A stretch of 64,000 bases of DNA, from positions 2,294,001 through 2,358,000 of the forward strand of contig OY969889.1 in NCBI GenBank assembly GCA_963704335.1, read 5' to 3'. Position 1 is the stretch's first letter. Every line of letters begins with the position of its first letter. The position numbers and the translations under genes were made by a program. Shown here piece by piece: positions 48,137 through 57,690 of the stretch. The notes under the pieces were generated by a model. That model made no database searches and had not been told where the DNA came from. It saw only the letters and a program-made list of their open reading frames with translations. This DNA is from PALSA-612 sp963704335. GTDB lineage: Bacteria; Actinomycetota; Thermoleophilia; Gaiellales; Gaiellaceae.

Positions 48137-50692
48137 CTACTCGTACTGGAGCGCCTGGAGGACGTTGAGCCTCGCCGCGCGCCGGGCGGGAAGCACCGCG
48201 GCGATGACGCCGACGAGGATTGCCGCGATCGCGAAGACGAGGAGCGAGCCAATCGGCCAGGCAAGAGTGAGGAAGTCGACGCGGGCGATGAGGAGTGCGG
48301 AGAGCACGATGCCGAGCGTGATCCCGATCGCCGCTCCCATCAAGGCCGTCACGATGCTCTCCAGGGTGATCATCGTCCGTACCTGCCAGCGGGTCGTGCC
48401 GACGGCGCGCAGCATCCCTATCTCCCGGGTGCGCTCGAAGACGCTGAGCACGAGCGTGTTGACGATGCCGAAGACGGCGACGATCACGGACAGCGCCAGC
48501 AGGACATAGAGGATGTTGAGAATCTGGCTGACCCCGCTGAACTGGTTGTCCTTGAACTCATCCTGGTCCTGAAGCTTCGCGTTGGGGAAGCCGGCGAGCG
48601 ACTCGTCGAGCGCCGCAGTGTTCTCCGGCGTCACGCCGCCCTCCATGGTCACGAAGACGAAGAGGTTCTTCGGCTGCTGGAACGACGCGTCGAACGTCGT
48701 GCTCGAGATCGTCACCGTGCCGAACGGGGAGCCGCCGGATGGTGGATCGAAGATCCCCTTGATCTGGAACGTCTTCGTGCCGCCGTCCGGGAACAGCACC
48801 TCGACGGGCGATCCGACTCGAAGGTTGTGATCTTCGGCATAGCTGTCGTCCGTGAACGCACCGTCGGCGCCGAGCGAGTCCATGATCGCGTCCGAGCCCT
48901 GTACCCAGTCCAGCTGGAAGACCTTGCTGGCCCCGGGCTCGACACCGGTCATGAAGTGCGTTCCGTTGAGGAAGCTCGCCTCGCCCGCACGCACGCCGAC
49001 GACGGCAGTGGTGCCCTGCACACCGCGCAGCGGTTCCTCCACGCTGATCGGGATCGGTGAGTAGTTGTTCTGCGCCGTCACGGCGTAGTCGGTGACCCAG
49101 ATCTTGTCGACCGCGTCGAAGAATGAGGCGCGAATGGATGCCGCCAGCATGCCGACGAGCGTCACGAGCGCGAGCCCGATCATGAGCGCCGATGCCGTCG
49201 AGGCGGTGCGCTGGGGGTTCCGCATCGCGTTCTCGCGCGCCAGGATCCCTGGGGCACCGGCGAACCTCGCTGCCGGACCGCCGAGCACATGCGAGAGCGG
49301 TGTCACGAGCTGGGCCGAGAAGAACGCGACGCCGAAGAAGATCAGCACGGCGCCCACACCCATGGCCAGGAGCAGCTGTGTCGTGGTGAGGCCGGGGCCG
49401 AACAGCCCGTAGGCGAGCAGTGCGAAGCCGGCGAGGCCGAGCAACGCCGAGCCGAGCGGCCGATAGCGTGCGAAGCGTCCTGGCGGCAGCGCCGCCCCCT
49501 CGCGAACGGCGGCGATCGGAGGCACGCGCGTCGCTCGACGGGCGGGCCGCAGGCTTGCGATGACGGTTACGAGCACGCCGACGATCAGCGCCACGATCAC
49601 CGTCCGGGTTTGCAAGAGGAGGCCGCTGTTAGGCAGCGTGAACCCGGCCTGCTCGAACAGCCAGAAGAGACCCTTGGCGAGGGCCAGGCCGAGCACGATC
49701 CCGATGATGGAAGCGACGAGGCCGACCACGAGCGCCTCTATTAGCACTGCCCTCATGATCTGGCGCCGTGAGGCGCCGATCGTGCGCAGAGTGGCGAACT
49801 CGCGCGTCCGCTGCGCAATCGTGATCGAGAGCGAGTTCGCGATCACGAACGCGCCTACGAAGAGCGCGATGCCGCCGAAGGCGAGGAGGAAGCCCTGAAG
49901 GAACGTGAGGAAGCTCTGCGTCTCGCTGGCGTCCTCGTCGGCCTGCTCATCTCCCGACCGCACCTGCGTACCGGGTGGCAGCTCGGACTCGATCGCAGAG
50001 AGCAACTCCGGCTGTGACGTGCCCGACGCGGCAGCCGCACGGATCTGGTCGAGCCTCCCGACCTTGTTGAACAGCTGTTGCGCCGTGCGCAGGTCGAAGG
50101 CGGCAAGCGTCGCCCCGCCGATGTTGCCTTCGGACGAGAAGTCGAACAGCCCTGACACGCGCAGACGCCGTACGGGCCCTTCGGCCTGAACGCCGATCTC
50201 GTCGCCGATCTCGAGGTCCTCTTTCGAGGCAGTGGACGTGTCCACCGCGACATCGCCCGCGGCCGGCCAGTCGCCCTCCTTGAGCACGATGGAGTTGAAC
50301 CGGGCCTGGGTGGGGTCGATCGAGAAGCCGATGTTCGGCGCGCCGCCGTACTGGATCACGTCGCCGTCGTCGCCGATCATCTGCGCCTCGCCGCCGACAC
50401 CGCCCACCGCTGCGTCGACTTCGGGCAGCGCTCGCACCTCGGCCAGTAGAGACTCGTCGAACGAGGGGATCTCGACACCGGATTCCTCGCTGACGTCGAA
50501 GGCGGTGTCGCCAGAGATGACTGCGTCGGTGCCCTGGTAGATCGTCGAGAAGATCGAGTCGAAGGCTTTCGAGATCGAGTCCGTCAGGACATACGTGCCC
50601 GTGATCGTCGCCACGCCGAGCACGATCGCGAAGCCCGTGAGGAACGTCCGGAGCTTCCTGCCCCAGAGATTGCGAAGGGCGACCTTGATCAC
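48137..50692 (-). CDS. ABC transporter permease, FtsX/MacB-like
   Basis: An 851-residue permease with two FtsX-type modules. The N-terminal helix (LTGFAIVLGVATITGTYVL) is followed by a MacB-type extracytoplasmic domain. The first three-helix FtsX domain starts near FLTFLQGFLLAFGGIALFVGAFV, with the SLSITIAQRTREFATLRTIGASRRQIM signature. A second extracytoplasmic domain and FtsX domain (FERTREIGMLRAVGTTRWQVRTM) end the protein. It works with the ATP-binding protein upstream in mechanotransmission or export of a lipid or peptide. Confidence 0.85.
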   Translation of the reverse strand: MIKVALRNLWGRKLRTFLTGFAIVLGVATITGTYVLTDSISKAFDSIFSTIYQGTDAVISGDTAFDVSEESGVEIPSFDESLLAEVRALPEVDAAVGGVGGEAQMIGDDGDVIQYGGAPNIGFSIDPTQARFNSIVLKEGDWPAAGDVAVDTSTASKEDLEIGDEIGVQAEGPVRRLRVSGLFDFSSEGNIGGATLAAFDLRTAQQLFNKVGRLDQIRAAAASGTSQPELLSAIESELPPGTQVRSGDEQADEDASETQSFLTFLQGFLLAFGGIALFVGAFVIANSLSITIAQRTREFATLRTIGASRRQIMRAVLIEALVVGLVASIIGIVLGLALAKGLFWLFEQAGFTLPNSGLLLQTRTVIVALIVGVLVTVIASLRPARRATRVPPIAAVREGAALPPGRFARYRPLGSALLGLAGFALLAYGLFGPGLTTTQLLLAMGVGAVLIFFGVAFFSAQLVTPLSHVLGGPAARFAGAPGILARENAMRNPQRTASTASALMIGLALVTLVGMLAASIRASFFDAVDKIWVTDYAVTAQNNYSPIPISVEEPLRGVQGTTAVVGVRAGEASFLNGTHFMTGVEPGASKVFQLDWVQGSDAIMDSLGADGAFTDDSYAEDHNLRVGSPVEVLFPDGGTKTFQIKGIFDPPSGGSPFGTVTISSTTFDASFQQPKNLFVFVTMEGGVTPENTAALDESLAGFPNAKLQDQDEFKDNQFSGVSQILNILYVLLALSVIVAVFGIVNTLVLSVFERTREIGMLRAVGTTRWQVRTMITLESIVTALMGAAIGITLGIVLSALLIARVDFLTLAWPIGSLLVFAIAAILVGVIAAVLPARRAARLNVLQALQYE

Positions 50693-51465
50693 TCGACGCT
50701 GAGCTCGTCCATGGCAGCGATGACCTCGCTCGCCGAGCCTTCTGTCATGTCCTTGACGACGACCCCGTCGGCGAGGAAGAGGATGCGATCGGCGATCGCC
50801 GCGGCGCGCGGATCGTGAGTGACCATAACGGTCGTCTGACCGAGCTCGTCGACCGACCTGCGCATCAGGTCGAGAATCTCCCCCGAGGTGGCGGAGTCGA
50901 GGTTGCCCGTCGGCTCGTCGGCGAAGACGACCGTGGGCTGGGAGACGAGCGCGCGTGCAATGGCGACGCGCTGCTGCTGTCCACCCGACAGCTCGCTCGG
51001 CCGGTGGGAGCGGCGATCCGTGAGCCCGACGTTACCGAGAAGGTCTTCGAACCAGGCCTTGTCCGGCTTCGTGCCGGCGATCGTCAGCGGCAGCTTGACG
51101 TTCTCCTCGGCGCTGAGCATGGGGAGGAGGTTGAAGAACTGGAACACGAAACCGATGTGCTTGCGCCGCAGCTTCGTGAGGTCGGTGTCGCCGAGCGTCG
51201 TCAGCTCGGTGCCGTCGATGGAGACGGTGCCGGACGTCGGCATGTCAAGCCCGGCGAGGATGTGCATCAGCGTGGACTTGCCCGAGCCCGAGGGGCCCAT
51301 GACGGCGGTCAGCTTGCCGCGCACGACATCGAGGCTCACGCCCCGGAGCGCGTCTACTGCGGTGTCGCCTTGGCCGTAACGCCGCGTGATGTCCTTGGCC
51401 GCGACGACCGGCTTTCCGTTGCTGTGGAGGACGCTTTCGTCAGACAGAGCTTCGGAGGGATTCAT
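50689..51465 (-). CDS. ABC transporter ATP-binding protein (MacB/LolD-like)
   Basis: A 258-residue ATPase. Walker A is GPSGSGKST, the Q-loop lies in IGFVFQFFNLLPML, the signature is LSGGQQQRVAIARAL and Walker B is VVFADEPTGNLD. It belongs to the MacB/LolD/FtsE group that powers FtsX-type permeases, and overlaps its permease gene by 4 bases. The 162-base gap to the histidine kinase gene should contain divergent promoters. Start ATG. Confidence 0.9.
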   Translation of the reverse strand: MNPSEALSDESVLHSNGKPVVAAKDITRRYGQGDTAVDALRGVSLDVVRGKLTAVMGPSGSGKSTLMHILAGLDMPTSGTVSIDGTELTTLGDTDLTKLRRKHIGFVFQFFNLLPMLSAEENVKLPLTIAGTKPDKAWFEDLLGNVGLTDRRSHRPSELSGGQQQRVAIARALVSQPTVVFADEPTGNLDSATSGEILDLMRRSVDELGQTTVMVTHDPRAAAIADRILFLADGVVVKDMTEGSASEVIAAMDELSVE

Positions 51466-51627
51466 CTCGACCTCGGTTTCGCTGTAGCTGATGTTCGACC
51501 GAGGCTATCGAAGCGAACCCCCTTCGGCGTCGACCGCGAGGACGATCTTGGCCTCATCCTCGGGGATGAGTCGAAAGTCGTCATTGCGGCCGATGCGGTC
51601 GTCGGCACGGTCGGCTACTTTCGCTCC

Positions 51628-52794
51628 ATGCAGCAGTTCGTGCGGAAGCTAACGCCACTCGTGCAGCGCTACTGGTTCGATGCGCTGATCCTCACCGCCT
51701 TCGGCATCAGCATCGCCGTGGCCGTCGAGGGCCAGGGCGAGCCCGACGGGCCGAACGGGCCCCTCTGGGAGGACATTGCCGTCTCTTTCGCGTACTTCCT
51801 GCCGCTGCTCTTCAGGCGACGCTTCCCGTTCCTGGCGCCGGTGGTGGCGGCGGTAGCGGTCGCGGCGAGCACGTTCCTGGACGGACAGCGCGTGCCCTAC
51901 GACCCGATGGTGTTCCTGCTGGGGATGACCATCGCCTTCCTCTTCGGGGGCCTGCCGGAGCCCAGGCAGGCGATCGCCGGCTTCGCGATCCTCGGCGGCG
52001 TGAACGCGATCGTGGTTCGCAACGAGCCGACCGGGAGCTGGAGCGACATGATCTGGAGCACGGTCATCTTCGGCATCGCGTGGACGATCGGCTTCGGCCT
52101 CGGCTACAAGTTCCGGGAGGCCGAGGAGGCCAAGGAGCGCGCTGCGCGACTCGAGCGCGAGCGGCGCGAGGAGGCTCAGGCCGCAGTTGCCGAGGAGCGT
52201 GCGCGGATCGCACGGGAGCTCCATGACGTCGTCGGCCATTCGGTCAGCGTGATGACCGTGCAAGCGGCGGGTGTGCGCAGGCTGCTCAGGCCGGAGCAGG
52301 AGCGCGAGCGCGAGGCTCTGGAGATCGTCGAGCAGACCGGGCGTGAGGCGCTGGCCGAGATGCGTCGGCTCGTCGGCGTGCTGCGCCGTCCCGAGGAGGC
52401 GCCTGCCCTGGCGCCTCAGCCGAGCCTCGAGCACCTCGACCGGCTCGTCGCCCAGGCACGGGAGTCGGGTCTCCCCGTCGACCTCCGCATCGAGGGCGAT
52501 CCGGTGCAGCTGGCGGCGGGCCTCGACCTCACGGCCTACCGGTTCGTCCAGGAAGGACTGACGAATGCGCTGAAGCACGCGCGCGCCGAACACGCAGAAG
52601 TCCTCGTTCGCTATGACGACGGCCACGTCGAGCTGACCGTCAGCGACGATGGCTCCGGCGACGGCGGTGGAGAGAGCGGCGGCCACGGCCTTGTCGGCAT
52701 GCGGGAGCGCATCTCCGTCTACGGCGGCGAGCTCGAGGCGGGACCGCAGGCGAAAGGCGGCTACCGGCTGCATGCGAGACTGCCGGTGACTTGA
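51628..52794 (+). CDS. NarL-type sensor histidine kinase
   Basis: A 388-residue membrane histidine kinase. Five to six N-terminal helices (about 15-155) make an intramembrane sensor. A coiled segment (EAEEAKERAARLERERREE) leads to the HisKA_3 dimerisation block, with phospho-acceptor His in RELHDVVGHSVSVM (about residue 198). The HATPase part has FVQEGLTNALKHARAE and the glycine-rich HGLVGMRERISVYGGEL. It pairs with the response regulator encoded just downstream, and may control the divergent ABC genes. Start ATG at 51628. Confidence 0.85.
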   Translation: MQQFVRKLTPLVQRYWFDALILTAFGISIAVAVEGQGEPDGPNGPLWEDIAVSFAYFLPLLFRRRFPFLAPVVAAVAVAASTFLDGQRVPYDPMVFLLGMTIAFLFGGLPEPRQAIAGFAILGGVNAIVVRNEPTGSWSDMIWSTVIFGIAWTIGFGLGYKFREAEEAKERAARLERERREEAQAAVAEERARIARELHDVVGHSVSVMTVQAAGVRRLLRPEQEREREALEIVEQTGREALAEMRRLVGVLRRPEEAPALAPQPSLEHLDRLVAQARESGLPVDLRIEGDPVQLAAGLDLTAYRFVQEGLTNALKHARAEHAEVLVRYDDGHVELTVSDDGSGDGGGESGGHGLVGMRERISVYGGELEAGPQAKGGYRLHARLPVT

Positions 52795-52960
52795 CCGGGA
52801 CGTACACCTTCCTGCTCACCGACATCGAAGGCTCCACGTCGCTCGTACGCCAGCTCCGCGAGCGGTACGGCGACGTGCTCGCCGAGCATCACAGGGTCCT
52901 TCGCGGCATCTTCGAGGAGGCGGGGGAGAGGGCATCGGCACCCAGGGAGATGCGTTCTTC
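52791..52960 (+). pseudogene. N-terminal part of cyclase domain (frameshifted)
   Basis: The GTG at 52791 overlaps the kinase stop by 4 bases and reads TGTYTFLLTDIEGSTSLV, the start of a class III cyclase domain. Near 52926 a run of five G appears to have lost one base: the frame breaks, and the natural continuation GEGIGTQGDAFFVAF lies in the frame of the following gene. Together they form one cyclase-response regulator protein of about 397 residues. Confidence 0.65.
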
Positions 52961-53980
52961 GTGGCCTTCCGGAGGCCAAAGGACGCCGTCGCTGCGGCAC
53001 TGGAGGGGCAGCGGGCGCTCGTCGGCCACGAATGGCCGCATGACGTACAGCCGCGCGTGCGAATGGGCATCCACACGGGTGAGGCATCGATCTCCGCCGA
53101 CGAGTACCACGGCCTGGCCGTCCATCGCGCGGCGCGCATCTGCGCCGCCGGTCAGGGAGGTCAGATTCTCGTGTCCCAGGCGACGCACTCCCTGCTCGAG
53201 GACGAGGAGCTCTCGTTCCTCGACCTCGGCGAGCAGCAGCTCAAGGACTTCGAGCGGCCCGTGCGGATATACGAGCTCGTGCTGTCGAGTGAGGCCGTGC
53301 GCCAGACGCCGAGGTGCGTCCGGGTCCTCATCGTGGACGACCAGGCTCTTGTCCGCGCAGGGTTCCGGATGATCCTCGAGGCCGAGACCGACATGGAGGT
53401 CGCAGGCGAGGCAGCAGACGGACTGGCGGCGGTGGAGGAGGCTCGGCGCCTGCGGCCCGACGTCGTCCTCATGGACGTCCGCATGCCAGAGCTCGACGGC
53501 ATCGAGGCGACGCGTGTGCTGCTCGGCCAGGATGGTCAGAACACGCGGGTGGTGATGCTGACGACGTTCGACATGGACGAGTACGTCTACGAGGCGCTCC
53601 GGGCGGGCGCAAGCGGCTTCCTGCTCAAGGACACTCCTCCGGAGCAGCTGGTGGAAGGAATTCGCGCCGTCGCCAGCGGTGACGCGTTGCTTGCCCCGGC
53701 GATCACCCGCCGCGTGATCGAGGAGTTCGTCTCCAGGCCGCCGGGCACGGCCCGTGTGAGGCCGCCCGAGCTGGAAGAGCTGACGCCGCGGGAGGCGGAG
53801 GTGCTCACGCTAATGGCTCGCGGCCAATCGAACGCAGAGATCGCCGAGCAGCTCGTCGTCAGCGAGACGACGGTGAAGACGCATGTGGCTCACGTCCTGA
53901 CGAAGCTCAGGCTGCGCGACCGTGTGCAGGCGGTCGTCTTCGCGTACGAGTCGGGCATCGTGGCGCCCGGCGACGCGTAG
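52961..53980 (+). CDS. NarL-type response regulator with N-terminal cyclase remnant
   Basis: The 339-residue frame contains the remainder of a class III cyclase domain (VRMGIHTGEASIS, LAVHRAARICAAGQGGQILVS, LKDFERPVRIYEL) fused to a complete response regulator. The receiver starts VRVLIVDDQALVRAG, has the phospho-acceptor Asp in VVLMDVRMPELDG and Lys in FLLKDTPPEQL. The LuxR-type helix-turn-helix is LTPREAEVLTLMARGQSNAEIAEQL. A GTG at 53297 inside the gene could start a free response regulator. It is the partner of the kinase gene just upstream. Confidence 0.8.
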   Translation: MAFRRPKDAVAAALEGQRALVGHEWPHDVQPRVRMGIHTGEASISADEYHGLAVHRAARICAAGQGGQILVSQATHSLLEDEELSFLDLGEQQLKDFERPVRIYELVLSSEAVRQTPRCVRVLIVDDQALVRAGFRMILEAETDMEVAGEAADGLAAVEEARRLRPDVVLMDVRMPELDGIEATRVLLGQDGQNTRVVMLTTFDMDEYVYEALRAGASGFLLKDTPPEQLVEGIRAVASGDALLAPAITRRVIEEFVSRPPGTARVRPPELEELTPREAEVLTLMARGQSNAEIAEQLVVSETTVKTHVAHVLTKLRLRDRVQAVVFAYESGIVAPGDA

Positions 53981-54006
53981 CGCTTCGCGGTAGCCTGCTT
54001 GCTCTC

Positions 54007-56451
54007 ATGCACCGGTTGCCGTGGCTGGTGGTGTTCGTTGCCGTCCTTTCGGTCGCGGTGCCAGCTGCCGGTCAGGCTCCGGAGCGCCAGGACTACGCGG
54101 ACGTGGCGTTCAGCGTCCTGCCGCCTGGGCAGAACGGCAGCCTCGTTTTCAACCGGAACACGAGAGACCAGGCCAGGCTCTACGACTGCCTGACGCGGCT
54201 GTTCGACCGCGTTGCGGCACAGGATCTCGAGCGATGCTTCAAGCGTGCCTCGCTCGGGCTCGTCGGCAAGGCAGCGCGCGTACAGCGACCGCGCGCCGGA
54301 GTGGTCATTGAGCGCGACCGTTGGGGCGTGCCGCACGTCACGGGGAAGACCGCGGCCGACGTCGCCTTCGGAGCCGGCTGGGTCACGGCCGAGGATCGCG
54401 GCCTTCTGCTCGAGCTGATTCGCGGGCCTGCCCGCGCGGCCGCGCTGGACATCCCCGGCATCAGCCCGGTCGAGCTCGCGCTGAGCGGAAAGGCGCTCGT
54501 TCCCAGCGCGCAGGGCGAGGCGCTGCTCGGCCGGCAAGTTGATCTGCTGAGGAATAGCGGCCCACGAGGCCGCAGGCTGTTGGCGGCGATGCAGGGCTAT
54601 GTGGCAGGTCTCAATGCCGCCTTCAGGAAGCAGGGCACGCTCGTCACCCCGTACACGGCGCGCGACGTCGTGGCCGTCGGCGCACTGCTCGCAGCGCGTT
54701 TCGGCGCCAACGGCGGCTCCGAAACGCAGCGATCGATGTTCCTCGACACGCTTCAGAAAGAGCTGGGCGAAACGAAGGGGCGGCGGGTCTTCGATGACCT
54801 CCGCGCACCCAACGACGTCGAGTCTCCGGTGATCGACCCCGGCCCGTTTCCGTACCACCTGCCGCCGCCGGCGGCGCCCGGCAGCGTCGTCATCGACGAG
54901 GGGAGCTTTATACCCGTCACGACCGCCCCGGCGACTCCGTCATTCAAGAGCCGCCCGGCATCGAACGCACTCCTCGTCAGTGCGAGGCGCTCGAAGTCCG
55001 GCCACCCGGTGCTCGTAGGCGGGCCGCAGGTGGGTTACTTCTTTCCCCAGTTCTTCATGGAGGTCGATCTCTACGGCGGTGGCTACGACGTCCGCGGTGC
55101 TCTCCTGCCCGGGCTGCCGCTCGTCCTCGTCGGCAGGGGCCCTGACTTCGCCTGGACGGTCACGTCGTCGCAGGCCGACAACATCGACGTCTTCGCCGAG
55201 ACCCTCTGCGACGGCGACGATCGTCACTACCTGCATCGCGGTGTCTGCCGCCAGATGACCACCCTCGATGCTGGGACGCTGCGCTCGGCGGGCACGCCGG
55301 ATCAGCGACTGATGCTGCTCCAGACGGTCCACGGCGTCGTCCAGGGCTACGCCACCGTCGGTGGTCGCCGGATCGCCCTCGCGCAGCAGCGATCGACCCG
55401 CGGCCGGGACGTCCTGAGCGCCCGTGCGCTCTACGAGCTCGACACCGGCCGGGTCACGTCCGCCAAGAGCTTCGTCAAGACGGTGTCCACGATCGAAGCG
55501 ATGTTCAACTTCTTCTACGTCGACGATCGTGACATCGCCCATGTGACAGCCGGCCGGCTTCCGGTCAGAGCACCGGATACGGACCCGTCGCTCCCGACCG
55601 TCGGCACGGGCGAGTACGACTGGCGAGGCTTCCTCACCGCCGGAGCTCATCCCCAGACGATCAACCCGGACTCGGGCGCGATCGTCGACTGGAACTCGAA
55701 GCCCGCCCGCGGCTGGGGAGCGTCCGACGACAACTGGTCGCATGGCCCGGTTCAGCGCAAGCAGCTGCTAACGGGTGCCCTCGGTGCCGGCAAACGGGAT
55801 GTCGCGCAGATCGTTGCGGCTGCGAACAAGGCGGCGACCCAGGACCTCCGCGTGATGAAGGTGTGGCCGATCATCGCCGACGTCCTGAGGACCGCGCCCA
55901 CGCCCAACGTTCGCGTGGGCACGGCCGCCGACATGCTCGTTGCCTGGAGGGCGTTCGGCGGCAGCCGTCTCGATCGCGACGGAGACGGAAAGATCGATCA
56001 CGCCGGAGCCGCGATCATGGACGTGGCCTGGCCTCTGTTCGCCAAGGCGGTGATGCGCCCCGTGCTGGGAGATCTCGTGGATCGGCTCGCACAGCTACAC
56101 CGGATCTCCGACGATGCGAACGTGCAGGGCTCCGCCTATCAGGACGGCTGGTACGGCTACGTGGACAAGGATCTGCGTCGGCTGCTCGGCCACACAGTTC
56201 GCGGCCCGTATGCCACACAATTCTGCGGCGGCGGCGACCTCGACTCCTGCCGAGAGTCGCTCTGGTCGGCGCTCGAGCAGGCCTGCAACCTGTTGCAGGC
56301 GAAGCAGGGCGCCGATCCCACGACCTGGCGGGCTGACGCGGGGCCGGAGCGGATCGGCTTCACCACGGGCCTCATCAGGGACACGATGGCCTGGGCGAAC
56401 CGGCCCACCTTCCAGCAGGTGATGTCGTTCTCCGGCCACCGAACGCGGTAG
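54007..56451 (+). CDS. Penicillin acylase family protein (Ntn hydrolase)
   Basis: An 814-residue exported protein. A signal peptide ends near PAAGQA (about residue 24). The alpha-chain part includes RDRWGVPHVTGKTAADVAFGAGWVTAEDR, the family opening. The predicted autoproteolysis site puts Ser319 (ASNALLVSARRS) at the start of the beta chain, followed by the conserved GGPQVGY. The family cleaves amide bonds of acylated amines, including penicillins, acyl-homoserine lactones and lipopeptides; this one's substrate is unknown. Start is ATG with no clear ribosome-binding site. Confidence 0.85.
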   Translation: MHRLPWLVVFVAVLSVAVPAAGQAPERQDYADVAFSVLPPGQNGSLVFNRNTRDQARLYDCLTRLFDRVAAQDLERCFKRASLGLVGKAARVQRPRAGVVIERDRWGVPHVTGKTAADVAFGAGWVTAEDRGLLLELIRGPARAAALDIPGISPVELALSGKALVPSAQGEALLGRQVDLLRNSGPRGRRLLAAMQGYVAGLNAAFRKQGTLVTPYTARDVVAVGALLAARFGANGGSETQRSMFLDTLQKELGETKGRRVFDDLRAPNDVESPVIDPGPFPYHLPPPAAPGSVVIDEGSFIPVTTAPATPSFKSRPASNALLVSARRSKSGHPVLVGGPQVGYFFPQFFMEVDLYGGGYDVRGALLPGLPLVLVGRGPDFAWTVTSSQADNIDVFAETLCDGDDRHYLHRGVCRQMTTLDAGTLRSAGTPDQRLMLLQTVHGVVQGYATVGGRRIALAQQRSTRGRDVLSARALYELDTGRVTSAKSFVKTVSTIEAMFNFFYVDDRDIAHVTAGRLPVRAPDTDPSLPTVGTGEYDWRGFLTAGAHPQTINPDSGAIVDWNSKPARGWGASDDNWSHGPVQRKQLLTGALGAGKRDVAQIVAAANKAATQDLRVMKVWPIIADVLRTAPTPNVRVGTAADMLVAWRAFGGSRLDRDGDGKIDHAGAAIMDVAWPLFAKAVMRPVLGDLVDRLAQLHRISDDANVQGSAYQDGWYGYVDKDLRRLLGHTVRGPYATQFCGGGDLDSCRESLWSALEQACNLLQAKQGADPTTWRADAGPERIGFTTGLIRDTMAWANRPTFQQVMSFSGHRTR

Positions 56452-56487
56452 CCGGTCGAATCACCCCGGCTCGCTAGGCTGGCCGGA

Positions 56488-57684
56488 GTGGCCGCGAAGC
56501 GCTATCTCTTCACTCCGGGGCCGACCCCGGTGCCGCCGCAGGTGCTCGCGGCGCTCGCAGAGCCGGTCGTCCACCATCGCGGCCCCGACTTCCGCCCGGT
56601 CTACCAGGAGTGCCTCGAGCGGCTGAAGGAGCTCTGTCGCACCACGTCCGACGTTCTCCTCTTCACCGCGTCGGGTACCGGCGCCATGGAGTCGGCCGTG
56701 GCGAACCTCTGCGCCCCGGGCAGTCGCGTCGTGGTCGTCTCCGCCGGCGCCTTCGGTGAGCGCTGGGTCGAGATCGCGGAACGATACGGCTGCGAGGTCG
56801 CGCCACTCCGCTACGAGTGGGGGGAGGCGCCGCAGGCCGGCGACATCGCCGCGAAGCTCGAAGAGCTGAGTGACGTACGGGCCGTGTTCCTGACCCACTC
56901 GGAGACTTCCACCGGCGTGGTCAGCGATCTTCAGGCACATGCCGAGGCGATCCGGCCGTCGGGCGCGCACGTCGTCGTCGATGCCGTGTCGAGTCTCGGC
57001 GCCGTGCCGCTGGACATGGACGCCTGGGGAATCGACGTCGTCTGCTCTGGCTCCCAGAAGGCATTGATGACACCCCCTGGGCTCGCCGTCGCGGCGGTCT
57101 CCGACGCCGTCTGGGAGCCCGAAGGGCGCCTGTCCTCGCCTCGCTACTACTTCGACTGGGAGCGCACGCGCAAGGCGCAGGACGTGCTCGACGCGCCGTT
57201 CACGCCCGCCGTGTCGATCGTTGCGGGCCTCAACGTAGCGCTTGGCTTGCTGTTCGAGGAGGGTCTGGATGCAGTCTTCGACCGGCACGTGCGCCTCGGT
57301 CGAGCCTGCCGGGCAGGCGCCAAGGCGCTGGGCCTCGAGCTTTTCTCGCCCGACGACGACACGTCCGCAGTCGTCACCGCCATCAAGTCACCGCAGGGCG
57401 TGGACGCCGCCGAGCTCGTCGACGTGCTTCGCGAGCGGTACGGCGTCCAGCTCGCCAAGGGGCACGGCCCCCTGGGCAGCACCGTCTTCCGCATCGGCCA
57501 CATCGGCTACTACGACGTCTTCGACGTGGCGACGGCGCTGGCCGCCGTCGAGCTGGGCCTGGCGGAGCTCGGCGCAGAGGTGGAGTCGGGCGCCGGCGTC
57601 GCGCACGCTCTGGCTGCATTTCAGGGGCACAAAATCGGCACTTCGAGTGCGTCGGCGGGCTTGCCCGGCGACGCTGCGGGCTAG
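56488..57684 (+). CDS. Alanine/serine-glyoxylate-type aminotransferase
   Basis: A 398-residue class V PLP enzyme. It opens LFTPGPTPVPPQVLAAL, has FTASGTGAMESAVANL for the phosphate site, the strand HVVVDAVSSLGAVPLDMD with the pyridine-ring Asp, and the PLP Lys in SGSQKALMTPPG. Relatives use alanine, serine or glyoxylate. Its serA neighbour suggests it supplies the amino step of serine formation in place of SerC, a known pairing in some lineages. GTG start; serA begins 6 bases after its stop. Confidence 0.8.
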   Translation: MAAKRYLFTPGPTPVPPQVLAALAEPVVHHRGPDFRPVYQECLERLKELCRTTSDVLLFTASGTGAMESAVANLCAPGSRVVVVSAGAFGERWVEIAERYGCEVAPLRYEWGEAPQAGDIAAKLEELSDVRAVFLTHSETSTGVVSDLQAHAEAIRPSGAHVVVDAVSSLGAVPLDMDAWGIDVVCSGSQKALMTPPGLAVAAVSDAVWEPEGRLSSPRYYFDWERTRKAQDVLDAPFTPAVSIVAGLNVALGLLFEEGLDAVFDRHVRLGRACRAGAKALGLELFSPDDDTSAVVTAIKSPQGVDAAELVDVLRERYGVQLAKGHGPLGSTVFRIGHIGYYDVFDVATALAAVELGLAELGAEVESGAGVAHALAAFQGHKIGTSSASAGLPGDAAG

Positions 57685-57690
57685 AAGTCG

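Noticed and set aside
52910..52940. Programmed ribosomal frameshift
   Set aside because: There is a G-run but no slippery heptamer with a downstream pseudoknot that I can see, and other genes here have similar indels. An error or mutation is simpler.
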